64,000 nucleotides of DNA, from NCBI RefSeq assembly GCF_027887165.1, contig NC_077235.1:10292533-10356532 (forward strand). Reading direction: 5' to 3'. Every line of letters starts with the position of its first letter. The first letter of the stretch is position 1. The notes under the pieces were generated by a model that was not told the origin of the DNA, did not search any database, and saw nothing but the letters and a program-made list of their open reading frames with translations. Of the stretch, positions 1 to 11,680 are shown piece after piece. Source of the DNA: Monodelphis domestica. Taxonomy: Eukaryota; Chordata; Mammalia; Didelphimorphia; Didelphidae. The translations under genes and the position numbers were made by a program.

Positions 1-1088
1 CTAGGTCAAGTTCATCTGGTTTGGGTGCCCGTGGCAGGGGCCAGTGTGACTCGGGGGCAGACTGCCTCTCCTGGGGGCTGGACTGATCTCTTTAAGGCAC
101 AGATGCAAAGATGGGTTGATGAATGTTGAGCAATGAGCCCCCCTCATCAAATGAAGACTCAACACCCTTCTTGGTTTCGTCTGCATGGTTCCCATTTTCT
201 CCATCACTTTCTTAAGTCTGGACAATCAGCAAAACAATGAGTTATGGCCTTATTTGCAAATTTTGCTGAATTCTGAGATCAAAATGCTCACAAGGAAAAG
301 TGATCCATCATCTCTCCAGAGCTGGGTCCAGCAGGCACCTGTTGCCGGAGGTAGTCATTCTGTGGAGTGAGTGGGCGGGATGATGGTCAGTAGACTCCAT
401 TAATTGGGCCTCACCCAAGGAAGAATCCCTAATTACGCAGAGTTGGGGCTGCAGAGTAGCAAATGGGAAGAAGACCCTCCAGTGTCAGTGATTCACTTGG
501 CTAAAATCAGAAGCCTGACATCCGGTGTGCCCTAGGGTTGCTGTAGATTCATGCAAGAAGTTGGAAGGCCCAACGTTTTCACTAGAATGGGCTCACTGGC
601 TGTTCCCTGAGGCAGAAGAAAGGAATTGTGCATTCTACTTCATTTATTTGTTCAAAGTCCTGTTTATAAGGTTTGTTCCTATGCCTACTTCCCCTTTCCC
701 TCATGTTGGTAATGAGGAAAACCAGTTGAGCAAGGGACTGCTACAGCTCCCTTCTCTGGTGGTGTGCGCAACATTCAGCACCTGAAGTCCCCACCTGGGG
801 CGGAGAAAAGAGCATTTCTTACCTGTCCTTTGGACTCAGGCCTCTTAGGTTTTCAACACTGAACGATGGAACCAAAAGGGTTGTCTGCTCTCTCCTTAGC
901 TAGCCAGAAGGACTGGCCTGGAGTCTGGGCCCTGAGAATTCTGGTTCATTGACGTCTCGCTGCGCTAGGATTTCCCCGTATCAAATATAGTTGAGAATCC
1001 TTGGCCGGGGTTCAGAAAGCCTTCTGTTATTTGGAGATTTGGGGTTCAAATGGTAAGTGACTTGTGGTATCTGTCAGAAGAAGTTGCG
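1..1088. other. Intergenic DNA, no gene seen
   Basis: Short open frames occur on both strands but none shows a recognisable domain, a splice-bounded exon or coding-like codon use. No RNA gene or clear repeat was recognised here. Confidence 0.6.
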
Positions 1089-1103
1089 CCTGGAGACATT
1101 TTT

Positions 1104-1295
1104 TTAAACCCTCACCTTCCGTCTTGGAGTTAATACTATGTGTTGGCTCCAAGGCAGGAGTGGGAAGGGCTAGGCAGTGGGGGTCAAGTGACTTGCCCAG
1201 GGTCACACAGCTAGGAAGTGTCTGAGGCCAGATTTGAACCTAGGACCTCCCATCTCCAGGCCTCGCTCTCAATCCACTGAGCCACCCAGCTGCCC
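1104..1295 (-). repeat. Marsupial tRNA-headed SINE (SINE1/WSINE1-like)
   Basis: Read on the minus strand it has the tRNA-like head (cagctgggtggctcagtgga), a body with the ggtcacttgccctgggtcaca-type CORE-like motif in reverse, and a tail ending in gggtttaaa. It is flanked by a perfect 15-bp target-site duplication, cctggagacattttt, at 1089-1103 and 1296-1310. The intact duplication shows a retroposed copy. Eleven other copies of the same family are in the window; the family name is from memory. Confidence 0.85.
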
Positions 1296-1310
1296 CCTGG
1301 AGACATTTTT

Positions 1311-2194
1311 GAGGTGTATTTCGAGGGCTATCAGCAAGTTTCTATTTCTTATTTAGTGATGGTGGACCATTTTGTTTGAGACAGTTTGGCGACTCCCATG
1401 AAAATGCATTCCTCAGGGAAGGGGGGCACCCTAACCCCTCCATTTGCTCCTTAGCAGAGATTTCGTAAGTAAGCACTTAAGGGAATGGAGAGGAGGGTTT
1501 TGGGGGACAAGAGAGCGATGCTGATTTGGGTCACAGTTTGGTACAGGCTTATGCTGGCAGCCCATTAAAAAGCGATGTCTGGGCAACCTTTGTAGACTTC
1601 CAAACTCCAAGCTATGGAGACTTCAAATGCATCAACTCTCCACAAGTGTGAGGGTCTTCCTCAATTTGTCATGGAATTGAGATCCAAGCTCTGAGTTCAG
1701 ATCTGGACACCATATATTGAGAAAGCCATAAGAGCAAACTTCCAGCATTTTAGAGACTACACCTTGGAAGAGATTCGATCTGTTCTGCTTAGCCCCAGAG
1801 GGCAAGATGTGGTAGCTACAACGTAAGGGACAAAAGGCCAATTTAGGCTTGGGATCTTCCAAATAAAGACTTTGTAACAATGACTGGTATCCAGAAGTGG
1901 AATGGGATGTCTGGGAGATAGTGAGCTCTCCTTCGCCAGAGATATTCAACATGAGGCTAGACGATCTCTCATCTGGGATGCTGTTGTGGGGCAGTGAGAA
2001 GATGGGTCAGATGGCCTCTCCAGATCTTTCCCAAACTGCAGTTCTCTTTTTGTGCAAATATGATAGTAGACTACAGCGTCAGGAGCTCAGGAGGTCCCTA
2101 TTGCTCTTGGTTCAACGATACGGAAAATCCTGTGTTTCCAATGCACTAGGGCATTCATAATCCCGATAGCTAGTCTTTCTAGAACTCTCTCTCT
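1311..2194. other. Intergenic DNA, no gene seen
   Basis: Single-copy-looking sequence with no recognised repeat, RNA or exon. Confidence 0.5.
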
Positions 2195-2372
2195 GGTTTG
2201 CAAAACACTTTACAAATATCGTCTGGTCTGGTACTCACAGCAACTCTAGGAAGTAGATGCTATTATTGTCTCCAATTTTATAGATGAAGAAACTGAGGCA
2301 GATGGAGGTTAAGTTACTTGTCCAAGTCTGAAGCTAGTGCCCTCCAAATCATGCTACCTCTGGATTCAAGTC
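2195..2372 (+). repeat. MIR/CORE-SINE fragment
   Basis: Shows the MIR landmarks in order: acactttacaaat, the ttatagatgaagaaactgag core, then gttaagttacttgtccaag. It is degraded at the 3' end and runs straight into the next SINE. Confidence 0.75.
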
Positions 2373-2574
2373 ATTTTTTTTAACCCCTCACCTTCTGTGT
2401 TGGAATCAATACTGTGTATTGGCTCCAAAGCAGAAGAGTAGTAAGGGCTAGGCAATGGGGGTCAAGTGACTTGCCCAGGGTCACACAGCTGGGAAGTGTC
2501 TGAGGTCAGATTTGAACCCAGGACCTCTGGTCTCTAGGCCTGGCTCTCCATCCACTGAGCTACCCAGCTGCCTC
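2373..2574 (-). repeat. Marsupial tRNA-headed SINE (SINE1/WSINE1-like)
   Basis: Same family as the copy at 1104-1295, near full length, minus orientation, T-rich tail at its left edge. Only a weak flanking match (tcaagt) is visible, so the target duplication is uncertain. Confidence 0.8.
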
Positions 2575-3239
2575 CTCAAGTTGTTTTAACAAGAGTTTAG
2601 GTGCCAGCCCTGGGTCTACATGGACAAAAAGATACTAGGCCCTGCCCTCAAGGAAATGATCGTCTGATGGAGGGCCTTGGAGGAGGCAGACACTGAGGGA
2701 GGAAGCATAGTGCAGGGCCTCATCAGTCTCTTGGCCATTTTCCTAGTTCTGGCCCTGGCCCTGATACTGAGGAGGGATGGGCACTGGCAGCCAGACCTAC
2801 CTCCTTGGAAAGCTGCACTCCACACCTTTGCCCTCTGAAGAAGTCCTCAGTGCCAGCACACTGAGATTTCGGTAAGGGGAAGGGGAAGAGGTCTGGGCTT
2901 TCTTAGCCTGCCTTGAAAAAAAATAGCAAATGGAGTCCGATAAAAAAATGTAAAAAGTGATGAGTGGAGCTTTTAGAACCTCCAAATCAATCTCTCTGCC
3001 TTCAGATTAGGACTCCTGACATCGGAATGATTTATTAGGACCCCGAGTCCATACATTACATTACAGCATTTCAACACATGGCCTCCCAGCGAGAGAAGGC
3101 TGGGCAAGGAGACAGATGATGGGCACAGGGAAACTGACCAGGCCCCAATGAAGCAGGAGCTCAAAGCACATGCCTCCCATGTGGCCCATGTGGGACAACT
3201 CATTCTTGAGGGTGTGAAGGGAGCATAGAGACGTGCTGG
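2575..3239. other. Intergenic DNA, no gene seen
   Basis: No recognised repeat, exon or RNA. Several short overlapping open frames appear on the minus strand but have no family resemblance. Confidence 0.5.
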
Positions 3240-3412
3240 GAGGCTGGTGCAGTGAGAAGATGACTAGATCTGGAAAAGGGGGGATTTGGGTTTCAGTCCC
3301 AGCTTTGCTTTTTAGGTGACCTTTGGGCCAAACGCTTGACCTCTGGGCCTCAGTCTGCTTCTCTGTAAGAGAGGGATTAGACTAGGTTACCTCCAAGGTG
3401 CCTTACAGCCAG
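3240..3412 (+). repeat. MAR1/MIR-type SINE, diverged
   Basis: The order 'gctggtgcagtgagaa', 'gggcctcagt...cttctctgtaa' and 'gattagactaggttacctcc' follows the body of marsupial CORE-SINEs. The head is worn. Confidence 0.6.
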
Positions 3413-4186
3413 AGATGGAGGGCAGTGAGGCTGGATGGAAGGAGAGGGGAAGTGCTTGAGGAGACTAGACCCAGAGGGTCCAGGGAAACGTGAACTCAGG
3501 TCCACAGTGTCCGTCTCTACTTACAGCTCAAGAGAAGGATTTTCAGAAAATAAACTTGGAGCCTAGAAAGCCTGTTTGGCAACTCTGTGCCTTCTAAGGT
3601 AGGCAGAATTGTACCTCAAAAACATTATTGCCCTCCCAAAATGTAGTCGCTGGGCTCCAGTGAAGGCCCTTATGATGATGATGATGGGTGATGAACAGGG
3701 TCTCCAGGGCCAGAGCTGGACCTCGGAGGGCATGGTTTCCTTGCGTCAGTCCCTGACCAAACGCTACCTGTCTCCCAATGAAGAGGATGTTTGCATGTAT
3801 TTGAATCAGGCACGAGCTGTTCCCATAAGGCAAATGAGCAAACAGGATGCCCTTCCATGCTCGTCAAAGCAGGGCTACTGGTGGAGAGGAAATTGTCCAT
3901 CCAAATGAAGCTGGAGGGCCCTGATTTGATTTCCTAATCCCCAAGGACCATGTGATTGGAGCACATGTAAATAACATGCACAGCAGTGGCGAGTAATGTG
4001 GAAAGCCTCAGCTTGGTCCTTAGGGCCTGTGTGAGTCTTCAGAGATGATGGCTGGACGATGGCTGGATTTCCCTTCTTCAGAGGCAGGAAAGCGATGTGA
4101 TCCAAACATCCCAATGACTTCCTACTTTCTACACATTGTTAAATTTACTTCTAAGTGTACTTCTTGTTTCCCCCAAGAGACCATCA
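3413..4186. other. Intergenic DNA, no gene seen
   Basis: Contains a short (atg)n run near 3672-3687 and otherwise single-copy-looking sequence. The open frame at 3609-3908 on the plus strand has no recognisable domain and I do not call it a gene. Confidence 0.5.
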
Positions 4187-4440
4187 ACTCCCTGATTGTT
4201 GTTGTCGTCCGGTCATTTCAGTCGTGTCCAACTCTTCATGACCCCACTTGGGGTTTTCTTTCAGGGTAGTTTGCCATGCGTTCTTCAGCTTATTTTCCAG
4301 ATGGGAAAACTGAGGCAAATCAGGTAAAGTGACTTGCTTGGGGTCACACAGCTAGTGAGTGTCTGAGGCCAGATTGGGACTCAGGTCTTCCTGACTCCAG
4401 ACCTGGCCCTCTATCCATCACAGCACCTCCTAGCTCCTCA
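4187..4440 (-). repeat. tRNA-RTE type SINE (MAR1-like)
   Basis: On the minus strand: tRNA-like head (agctaggaggtgctgtgatg), MIR-like core, then an RTE/BovB-like tail containing the reverse of gtcgtgtccaactcttcatg and a terminal (caa)n, seen here as ttgttgttgt at the left edge. It is a different SINE family from the TTTAAA-tailed one. Confidence 0.75.
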
Positions 4441-4599
4441 AATTCCCTGTAAGCACGTATTATTCTGTTTTGATATCCCTAGCACCTAGCATAGCTAGTG
4501 GCACACAGTGCACACTAAACATACGGAACATTGAATTGAGTTGAATTGTTGAGAAATGAAATAAATTAATCCCTATCCACCCCCAAAAAGGGCTGCCTC

Positions 4600-4850
4600 C
4601 AAGAGGTAGTGTGGTCTAGTAGCTAGAATATTTGTTTTGGCCATCAGATCCGATGTGTTCAAATCTCAAATTAAATCTGAAATTAATGTTAACTGTGTGG
4701 CCTTGGGCAAGCCAATTTCTCTGGGCCTCAGTTTCCTCATTCAGTCTCTTCTATCTCTAAAGATTAGGGTTTTATGATTAGCAAAATAAAGGAGGTAGAC
4801 TAGATCACCTTGAAATTCTCCCTCTTTCTAAAGCTATGATTCTCTCCTAT
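4600..4850 (+). repeat. MAR1/MIR-type SINE, diverged
   Basis: Head 'gtagtgtggtctagtagcta', core 'ctgtgtggccttgggcaagc' and 'ggcctcagtttcctcatt' are the landmarks of marsupial CORE-SINEs in sense orientation. Confidence 0.65.
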
Positions 4851-5830
4851 TCATTGTCCCGACTCCCTAGAAGGAGTTTTGGTAGGCTTCCAGTCCATGG
4901 AAGAGATACTGGCCGTGTGCTAAGGATCAGGGGATACACTGTGACCATCTGCAGAGAGTTCCCAAGCTGATACAGGATATGGGACTTTTGTCCTTGAGGA
5001 ATTTCCAGGCTGACGTGGGCACCTTTCACTCCACTAAGGAGACCCAGTACCATTGTTTCTGAGGTGTAAAAGTGGGATGGTCCAAAATGGTTTCTTCTTC
5101 CACTCTGAGCACCTTCTTTTTCTTCCCTTCTCTTCCTCTTCACTCTTCCTCTCCCTTCTTTCTCTCTTCTCCTCCCTTCTTTTCAGGTTGAAGTAGACAT
5201 GCTTCCTAAATGTCTCTAAATAGAAAAGCAAAAGGCCTGCTCATTTTACTAGCTGCCTCTGATTGGGCACAGTGGTTCCCTTGCTCTGCTGTCTACCTCA
5301 GTGGGCATGACATAGCAGAACATTCAAAAGAACAGATCTCCCTCCAATAAGGGCAGTTTTTCCCTCAAGGCACCTTGTTGGGGTTGAGGGTTGGGAGGGG
5401 AAATCATCTTCTTCCCCCCTTTGCAAGGTCCAGGCCTGGGTCCTGGGGTCCAGTGGCCTTTGGAACTTTTCTTGGCGGCGGGACATTCTCCTTGTGATCT
5501 CTGCTGAAGAAGCATAATCGGCAACCCTGAAGGAAGAGAATCGGCCCTCCTTCAGGAAATGCCTTCAGAAAAAAGGCTTTTGGAAAGTGTGGTAGGGGGT
5601 TGGTTTGGAAAATCTCCTCTGTGTTTCTGCTAAGCAATGATCAGGAAAATCAAGGACCCTAGAAAATGCCTGCTCTAGCCCTGAGCTGGGCAGCTCTTCC
5701 CTTGTTCAGGAGAGCAGATGGCACAGGCACAGCATGGGATTGACAAATGTTTAGCACTACTTCTCACTATGTTTCTGGAAACGTCAACATGGTCTTCCCT
5801 GGAGAATCCTAAGTGAGGCCCTAAAAAATG
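4851..5830. other. Intergenic DNA with a C/T-rich stretch
   Basis: A pyrimidine-rich run (about 5085-5185) gives a lysine/arginine/glutamate-rich open frame on the minus strand that is low complexity, not a gene. Nothing else recognised. Confidence 0.5.
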
Positions 5831-5831
5831 T

Positions 5832-5875
5832 GTGTGTGTCTGTGTGAGACAGAGAGAAAGAGAAAGAGAGAGACA

Positions 5876-5960
<85 letters not shown>

Positions 5961-5972
5961 CGAGAGAGAGAG
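5832..5972 (+). repeat. (GA)n microsatellite with short (GT)n start
   Basis: A short (tg)n is followed by impure ga/gaca and then a pure (ag)n run of about 70 bp (5889-5956). It produces artefactual Arg-Glu and Ser-Leu dipeptide open frames. Confidence 0.95.
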
Positions 5973-6340
5973 CTATTGATCACTGATCATACCTTGGGAT
6001 GTGGAGACACTGTGATGTTTCTATAAGAGAAACGGGGCTGGGCTCAGTCAGGGAGGTAGCCATTCTGGGCCTGAGGAGGAAACTTACCCCGAGACATGTG
6101 GAGAAAGCTCAGTATGGCACTACCTGTGCACTCTAAAAATCCTATTCTGGAGAAAAGCTCCCATGGCCTTTCCTTTGTTAAAGTGAGCCCCTCGATTCAT
6201 CCCCAAAGTGGCTGCCCTCAATCGGGATCCCACCTCATACCTAAAACATTATTTCTTTCCTTCATCAGATTTTTATTGTTCTCCAAAGCCTACTGATCAA
6301 TGCAGTAGTCAAAGAGATGGTAGGTTTGTGTAAACCCTAG
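5973..6340. other. Intergenic DNA, no gene seen
   Basis: No recognised repeat, exon or RNA. Confidence 0.5.
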
Positions 6341-6900
6341 GGTAAGCATGGAGGAGGAGTGATATAGTGAGAGGCAATGTGATAAAGTAGAGAAGGGAAG
6401 ACCTGCATTCAAATCCTGCCTTTGATAATTACTAGCTGTATGATTATGGTCAAATAATTTCAGTTCTTTGATACTTAGTTTCTTGGTCTCTAAAATGGGG
6501 ATAATAAAAATACAGTACATGCTCTAGCACTTGGTATGGTGCCTGGCACATAGTAGGTGCTTAATCAATGCTTATTTTATTTTATTTTAAAACCCTTATC
6601 TTCCATCTTCGAATCAATACTGTGTATTGGTTCCAAGGCAGAAGAGCAATAAGGGCTAGGCAATGGGGGTCAAGTCACTTCTCCAGGATCACACAGCTAG
6701 AAAGTGTCTGAGGCCAGAACTGAACCTAGGACCTCCCATCGGTAGGCCTGGCTCTCAATCCACTGAGTCATCTAGCTGCCCCCTTAATCAATGTTTATTG
6801 AATGAATGCCTCACAGGGTTATTATGAAGCTCAAATGAGGTAATAGATGTAAAGCACTTGGTACTCCCTAAAGCTCTATGTAAATGCTATGATGATGATG
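6341..6900 (+). repeat. MAR1/MIR-type SINE split by a younger SINE
   Basis: The left part carries 'ggaggagtgatatagtgaga', 'ttcaaatcctgcctttgata' and 'ggcacatagtaggtgcttaa'. The right part resumes at 'atgtttattgaatgaatgcc' and 'cacagggttattatgaagct', and ends at a (atg)n run (6889-6911). The break is the SINE at 6577-6783. Confidence 0.75.
6577..6783 (-). repeat. SINE1/WSINE1-like SINE nested in a MAR1/MIR SINE
   Basis: Near-complete copy in minus orientation. It is flanked by a 16-bp duplication with one mismatch, ttaatcaatg(c/t)ttatt, at 6561-6576 and 6784-6799. The duplicated bases belong to the older host SINE, which gives a clear order of insertion. Confidence 0.85.
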
Positions 6901-8335
6901 ATGATGATGATTTTCTTCTTATTTTCTCATCTTTTCCCCATGGAATTCAGATAGAAACAATTTTGGGACAAATCATTAGTCTGTTCTTATTCTCTTATAT
7001 TTAATATTCTGTGCATTCTTGCACAAGAAAATAAAACAACTTATTTTGGTTGGGATTGAATACAAGAATTGGGATGTAAACTCATCTTCTGTTGGCTCAC
7101 TGTCGGCTCAAGTCAAGACAACTCCAGTAGTAAACAAGATAATAGGAAAAACCTCTATCTTATTCTGCTCCCACATGATTTTGATTTTGTCTATTGAGTC
7201 TCTATATTTTGAAAGCTTCTCAATTCATGTAGCTTGGAAATAAGGATTATTTGATATGGCAACATCTATTAAAAACTGTTCTTCCAAGATTTCCATGAAT
7301 CCATGGTATTTCTGGGTGATTGGGAACAACCATTCTCTTTGTGACAATGGTCCATTTCCAGGGTAGTTATGTGTCAAATTCTCAGACATTTTGATATTTG
7401 CATTTATACTATTGGTATTTGTCATATGCTACTTTATGGAAGGTAATGACTTTCATATATATATAATTCTAGTCATTAGTTCAGTCAATGTCTTGCTAAA
7501 TATTTGCTTAATGTTTGTATTCTGCAGTGATGTATTACATGGATTTCTACCATTTTCTTGAGTAATTATCATTGATCATTAAATCTGGGCTTCTTTAGGA
7601 TAAACTATCTTTAACTTCTCATGGTGATGCTCTCGTCTGGAATCACCAATACAGATGTCTCCATCTCTGTGGAAAAATTTACTCCTTACTCATATATTTG
7701 AAACTTTTTGTCAGCATATTGTTGGTTGAATTCCTGTGGATGTCACTCATGGAAGGCCTTTTGCTTTCACTTTTTTCTCAGCTGTTTCATAGGTTCTTTC
7801 TGAAGGTAAAGCACTTTTAGTTACATTTGATAAATCCACTGACACATACCTCTACATGCCTATCATCAGTCTTTACTCTTGCTTGGCGAAAAGATGTCTA
7901 CTTGTTCCCAAAGTAATTGTGTAAGGTTTTAATCTGTTTGGCATTAGCTCTGAGAACATCAATCTGTCTGCATTCTCCTTCTTGATTGGGAAGAGCTAAC
8001 ATTTCATAACCACTTCAGGGTAATGGGTCCTTTATTTCATCTACATTGTATGGATTTTTATTAGTGTACTTTCCTAATCAGTTAACAGTCTCTTTTACAA
8101 TTTCAGAAGAGTATGTTAAGACTGATGTTGCCTCGGTGTGAATTGATTTAAGAATGTTCTTCTCAATGATACCAAATTTCAAGTTGCCACTAAATCTGTC
8201 ACAGTGTACACTTTCTCCATGGTAGCTTTTTATCCAATGTATCTTGCCTGGAAGAAACCAAAGTGTTTGTATCATCTTCATCCATGGGTTCAATTTGACC
8301 TTGTATAAATGGAGATTTTGAACCCTAGACTTCAT

Positions 8336-8640
8336 TCCCCAGAAGTCTTTGGTATTTCCCAGAATTCCCTATAATCTCACCTGAGTCTCCACATTAGCGA
8401 GATCACAACTGGTATTTAACTGGCATTAACACCTCCCATGCACTCTGCTCTTCCTTCCTTGCAAAGATGTAGCAAGTATAGTGGTAAGCTAAGCTCGGGG
8501 ATTTTGAATGGGATAATCAGTCATGGGCACGTGGTTTTTATTTTGTATCCTTGATTTCTAATAATCCTTAATAAACCTCACAAAATATAATATTTTTATT
8601 TTTAGAGATATAATTTATTTTTTACAACCTTCTGATTTTT
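8336..8640 (+). mobile_element. LTR-like fossil, unclassified
   Basis: It interrupts the R4/Dong LINE. Its right half shares a long stretch with 18,771-19,062, including gggcac(g/a)tggtttttattt and 'ccttgatttctaat', an AATAAA signal, and a terminal gatataatttt...ttaca. One poly(A) signal near the end and a CA-type terminus suggest an LTR, but I see no clear target duplication. It is a single degraded piece of an old element with no internal coding part. Confidence 0.45.
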
Positions 8641-8750
8641 GTTTGAATCCTGTGGTCTCAATTTTCCTTCAGTGTACATTAATGATTTTATGTTTAACAG
8701 GCCTGGGTGCCATTTTGGTATCATGGGGAAAAGAATCCTTGAGAAGGAAA

Positions 8751-8753
<3 letters not shown>

Positions 8754-8800
<47 letters not shown>
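8754..8800 (+). repeat. (GT)n microsatellite
   Basis: About 47 bp of perfect gt dinucleotide. Long perfect GT runs are common polymorphic loci and can adopt Z-DNA. Confidence 0.95.
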
Positions 8801-8802
<2 letters not shown>

Positions 8803-9380
8803 TGTGCATATTTTGGGGGGCATCATTTAACCTGATGCATCCAATCTACACTAAGTGATTGATAAGATGTTTTGGTATGACTCCTTCTTTAAACTGAAAC
8901 CATATATTGTTCTACTTGGGAGAGATATTAATGGTTTTAAGGCTAGGCAGAATAATCAAGGCTTAGACTGTGTCTTTGAAAGGTGTCACATTTAAGATAA
9001 ATTATTTTTGACATTATAGTGGTGGTGGTGTGTCAGCTTTCCCCGTTGGTATCAAGTACTCTAGAATTCTCACAATATTTGGCTCTATTTGATAGATCTA
9101 CAATCCACAAATAAGCCATGAGTATGGAACTGAATCAAAGGCTTTGGGATAATAATATGCTATATATGTTACAGTGATTTGGGGCAACTTGTTTGCTAAT
9201 TGCCAAATCAACGACAAATTATTCTTTACATCTCTGGACCTTTGGCATACACCCTTTTTGTTTCTCAATTGTGTGTATGTGTGTGTGTGTTCATAGATTT
9301 CTTCAATGATACAAGAAAGCATGTAAACATGTTATCAGCCTATGTTTGGATACTCTTATCTTTTGCTTATAATAGCTTGC

Positions 9381-9827
9381 AATGTCCTATGTTAAAGAGG
9401 GCAGTAGCAGGCTTGGGTCTGACAGGGAGTTGGGAGAGGGCTTTTTGAGTCATTCTTGTACCCGAGGGGAGCACTTAACGTAAGAATAGTGGTTTTTATC
9501 CAGTCCAGCCACTTTCCAGTTTTGCAGAGAAGCCTGCCTTTCAGTCATCTCCCTTGACATTACCAACAGTTCTATTGCTCTTCATATTAATTTCCCACAT
9601 GCTTTCTGTTTCTCCTTTCATCCAACTTGGTTTTGCCATGCTAGACTTATAATTACCTCTTAGATGCACAAAAAAGTCTATGTCGTTCTTTGTAACTTCT
9701 CTCTCCTCTGATTTCTTCCTTTCTCAAGCCTCTGAAGTTAGGTTTTTGGTTGATCCTAAGTCATTTGTTTGGTTCTCTGCGTGCTGACTCTTTGAATCAC
9801 CTTAACCTTTTGTCTTTTGCTTTCTTT
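9381..9827. other. Intergenic or very old LINE sequence
   Basis: AT-rich sequence that may be the 5' continuation of the R4/Dong LINE, but no motif can be read with confidence. No gene seen. Confidence 0.4.
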
Positions 9828-9952
9828 TTTTAAATGTTCACCATCTGTCTTAGAATCAATTAATAAGTGTTGGCTGCAAGGCAGAAGAGTGGTAAGGGCT
9901 AGGCAATTAGAATTAAGGGACTTGCCTAAGGTCTCACAACTAGGAATTGTCA
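9828..9952 (-). repeat. Truncated SINE1/WSINE1-like SINE
   Basis: Holds the tail half of the family (reverse of aaggtaagggttta-type tail, 'ggcagaagagtggtaagggc' and 'gacttgcctaaggtctcaca'). The tRNA-like head is missing, a usual 5' truncation. Confidence 0.75.
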
Positions 9953-10309
9953 AACCCATGGCTCTTCAGAATTTTTGTCTGAACATGCCTGTCTCCTTTC
10001 CAGAATCATTTGGAGACATGGATATTATTGTCTATTGTAATTATTATCATCTTCTCATCTTTTATTTTGTCATTGTTATTTTTAGGATTTTATTTTTATT
10101 CTCAAAGAGCAAACATCAAATGAAATGACCATTTCTATATATATAGAATGACAGAAAAAGAATGTCTATATGATGGTACATATCTAGTATAAATATATAT
10201 ATATATATGTGGTTTGCTTTTCTTTTAAAATCTATAATAAATTTAGTACAGAATTTTGAAAGTGCCATGGTTTGTCTATAAATCATTCTGGCCTTCTTTT
10301 AATTTTCTT
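9953..10309. other. AT-rich DNA, no gene seen
   Basis: Includes a short (ta)n around 10,190-10,209. No recognised repeat or exon. Confidence 0.5.
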
Positions 10310-11680
10310 CTATGCATTTTCTAAACAGCTTCAATGACACTCTTTTCTTTCTCTTTTGGGCAGGGAGGGGACAGCTATCCTTTCGCTTAGCTTCCATCTT
10401 CCCTTCCCTCCCTGAAAAACAAAACCAAAGGAAAACAAAACTCTTATAACAAATCAATATAACAAATCAAGTAAAATGGATCCCCACAATGTCATGTGTT
10501 GAAATTTAAGTCATTCTTGGCCTCGAGTTCATCACCTTACAAGGTGGTTCATCATTTGATTCTCTAGAATTTTGGTTGGTTATTTCATTGATTAAAAGTC
10601 TTAAGACTGAAGATGTCCATATTGATAATGTTGCTATAGAAATTATTTTCTTGGTTCTTCTCACTTCACTCTGTATCAGTTCAAAGAAGTCTTCCAGGTT
10701 TCTCTTAAAACATCCCTTTTGTCATTTATTAAGGCATAATAATATTCTTTCACATTCATTTACCATCACTTGTTCAACGATTCCCCAATTGATGGAGACT
10801 CCCACTTAGTTTCCAGTTCTTTACTATTACAAAAGGGATTTCTAGAAATATTTTTAATTTATGGGTCTCTTCTTCTTTCTTTGGTCTCTTTGGGGTAGAA
10901 AGTTGGTGGTGGTATAGTTGAGCCAAAGTGTATGCATAGTATCGGGATATTTGGGGCATAATTCCCAATTATTTTCTGGAGTAGCTAGATCATTCGATAA
11001 CTCTGCCCACAGTGTATCCAAGTGCCTGTTTTCCCACAGGGAAACAATTGGCTCCTACAAGAGTCATTGTCCTTTTTGTTATCGTTGTTAATTTTATAGG
11101 TGTAAGGTAGAACCGCTGAGTTGGTTCCATTTGGGTTTTTCTAAAGTTTATTGATTTGGATCCTTTTTGCCCATATGGTTGTGGATAGCTTTGATTTCTT
11201 CTTTTCAAAATTGCCCCTTTCTATCTTTTGACCATTTATTTCTTAGGAAATGGCTGCCACTCACATATATGAATTGGTTCTTCATTCATCTCCACAAAGA
11301 TTTTTCCCCAGTTAACTCTTTCTTTTTTCATTTTAACTGCACTGGTTTAGTGTGTGCAGAAGCCTTTTGATTTTATGCAATTGAAATGATTCCTTTTATC
11401 TTCTATTATCTTTGCTATCCCTTGTTTGATCACACACTGCAGAAAGCACTTTCTTTCTTGTTTCTCTGATTTGTTTGTGATTTGATGTTTTAAGGCCAAG
11501 TTCTGTTCCCATTAGGAGTTTGTCTTAGTATATGGTGGGACACGTTGGGCCATGCCTGATTTCTGTCAGACTGCTTTTCTCTCTTCCCAGCAGTTTTTGT
11601 TGACTAAGGAGCCTTTACCTTAGTAGCTTGGCGCTTTGGGGTTTATCTCCATCTACTCATGATCAGCAGTGGCAGTGTGG
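10310..11680 (-). repeat. Marsupial L1 3' fragment (ORF2 tail and 3' UTR)
   Basis: Antisense L1. The G/C-rich and A-rich 3' UTR is at the left ('ccctgaaaaacaaaacc', 'cataacaaatc'-like units). Then come blocks aligning with the L1 at 41,304-42,540: 'ttctcacttcactctgtatc', 'gattccccaattgatgg', 'atcttttgaccatttatttc', and 'cccagcagtttttgttgac' at the right. It is strongly diverged, so it is older than the copy at 41-42.5 kb. No readable ORF2 remains over most of its length. Confidence 0.8.

Larger units (their letters stand above)
6990..9380 (-). pseudogene. R4/Dong-clade LINE remnant (RT to REL endonuclease)
   Basis: Minus-strand conceptual translation shows pieces of one ORF in the right order. 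At 9,300-9,090 there is a reverse-transcriptase block with 'KAFDSVPYSWLI', preceded by 'RNKKGVCQRSRDVK', which matches the EQKGCRRGSRGCK-type start of R4/Dong RTs. At 8,335-8,080 comes the 'TEATSVLTYSSEIVK' region (family AINTYAIPVLTYSFG). At about 7,975-7,908 is 'RQIDVLRANAKQIKTL' (family GLIDIxNxxNKQIxSL). Then 'YITAEYKH' (family IQHITAACKxL), 'LIDVAISNN' (the restriction-like endonuclease DVAIP box) and the C-terminal 'WEQNKIEVFPIILFTTGVV', ending in a stop near 7,110. Many stops and frame changes show a dead copy. It is interrupted by an LTR-like repeat (8,336-8,640) and a GT microsatellite. Alternative: another REL-endonuclease LINE clade. R4/Dong fits best. Confidence 0.75.

Noticed and set aside
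1200-1260. tRNA-like box sequences (ggttcaaatc, tagctcagtgg types) in many places
   Set aside because: All lie within tRNA-headed SINE copies with tails and target duplications; no stand-alone tRNA gene was found.
5832-5972. Apparent CRISPR-like or tandem-repeat array
   Set aside because: A simple GA microsatellite without spacers. No CRISPR array is expected in or seen in this vertebrate DNA.
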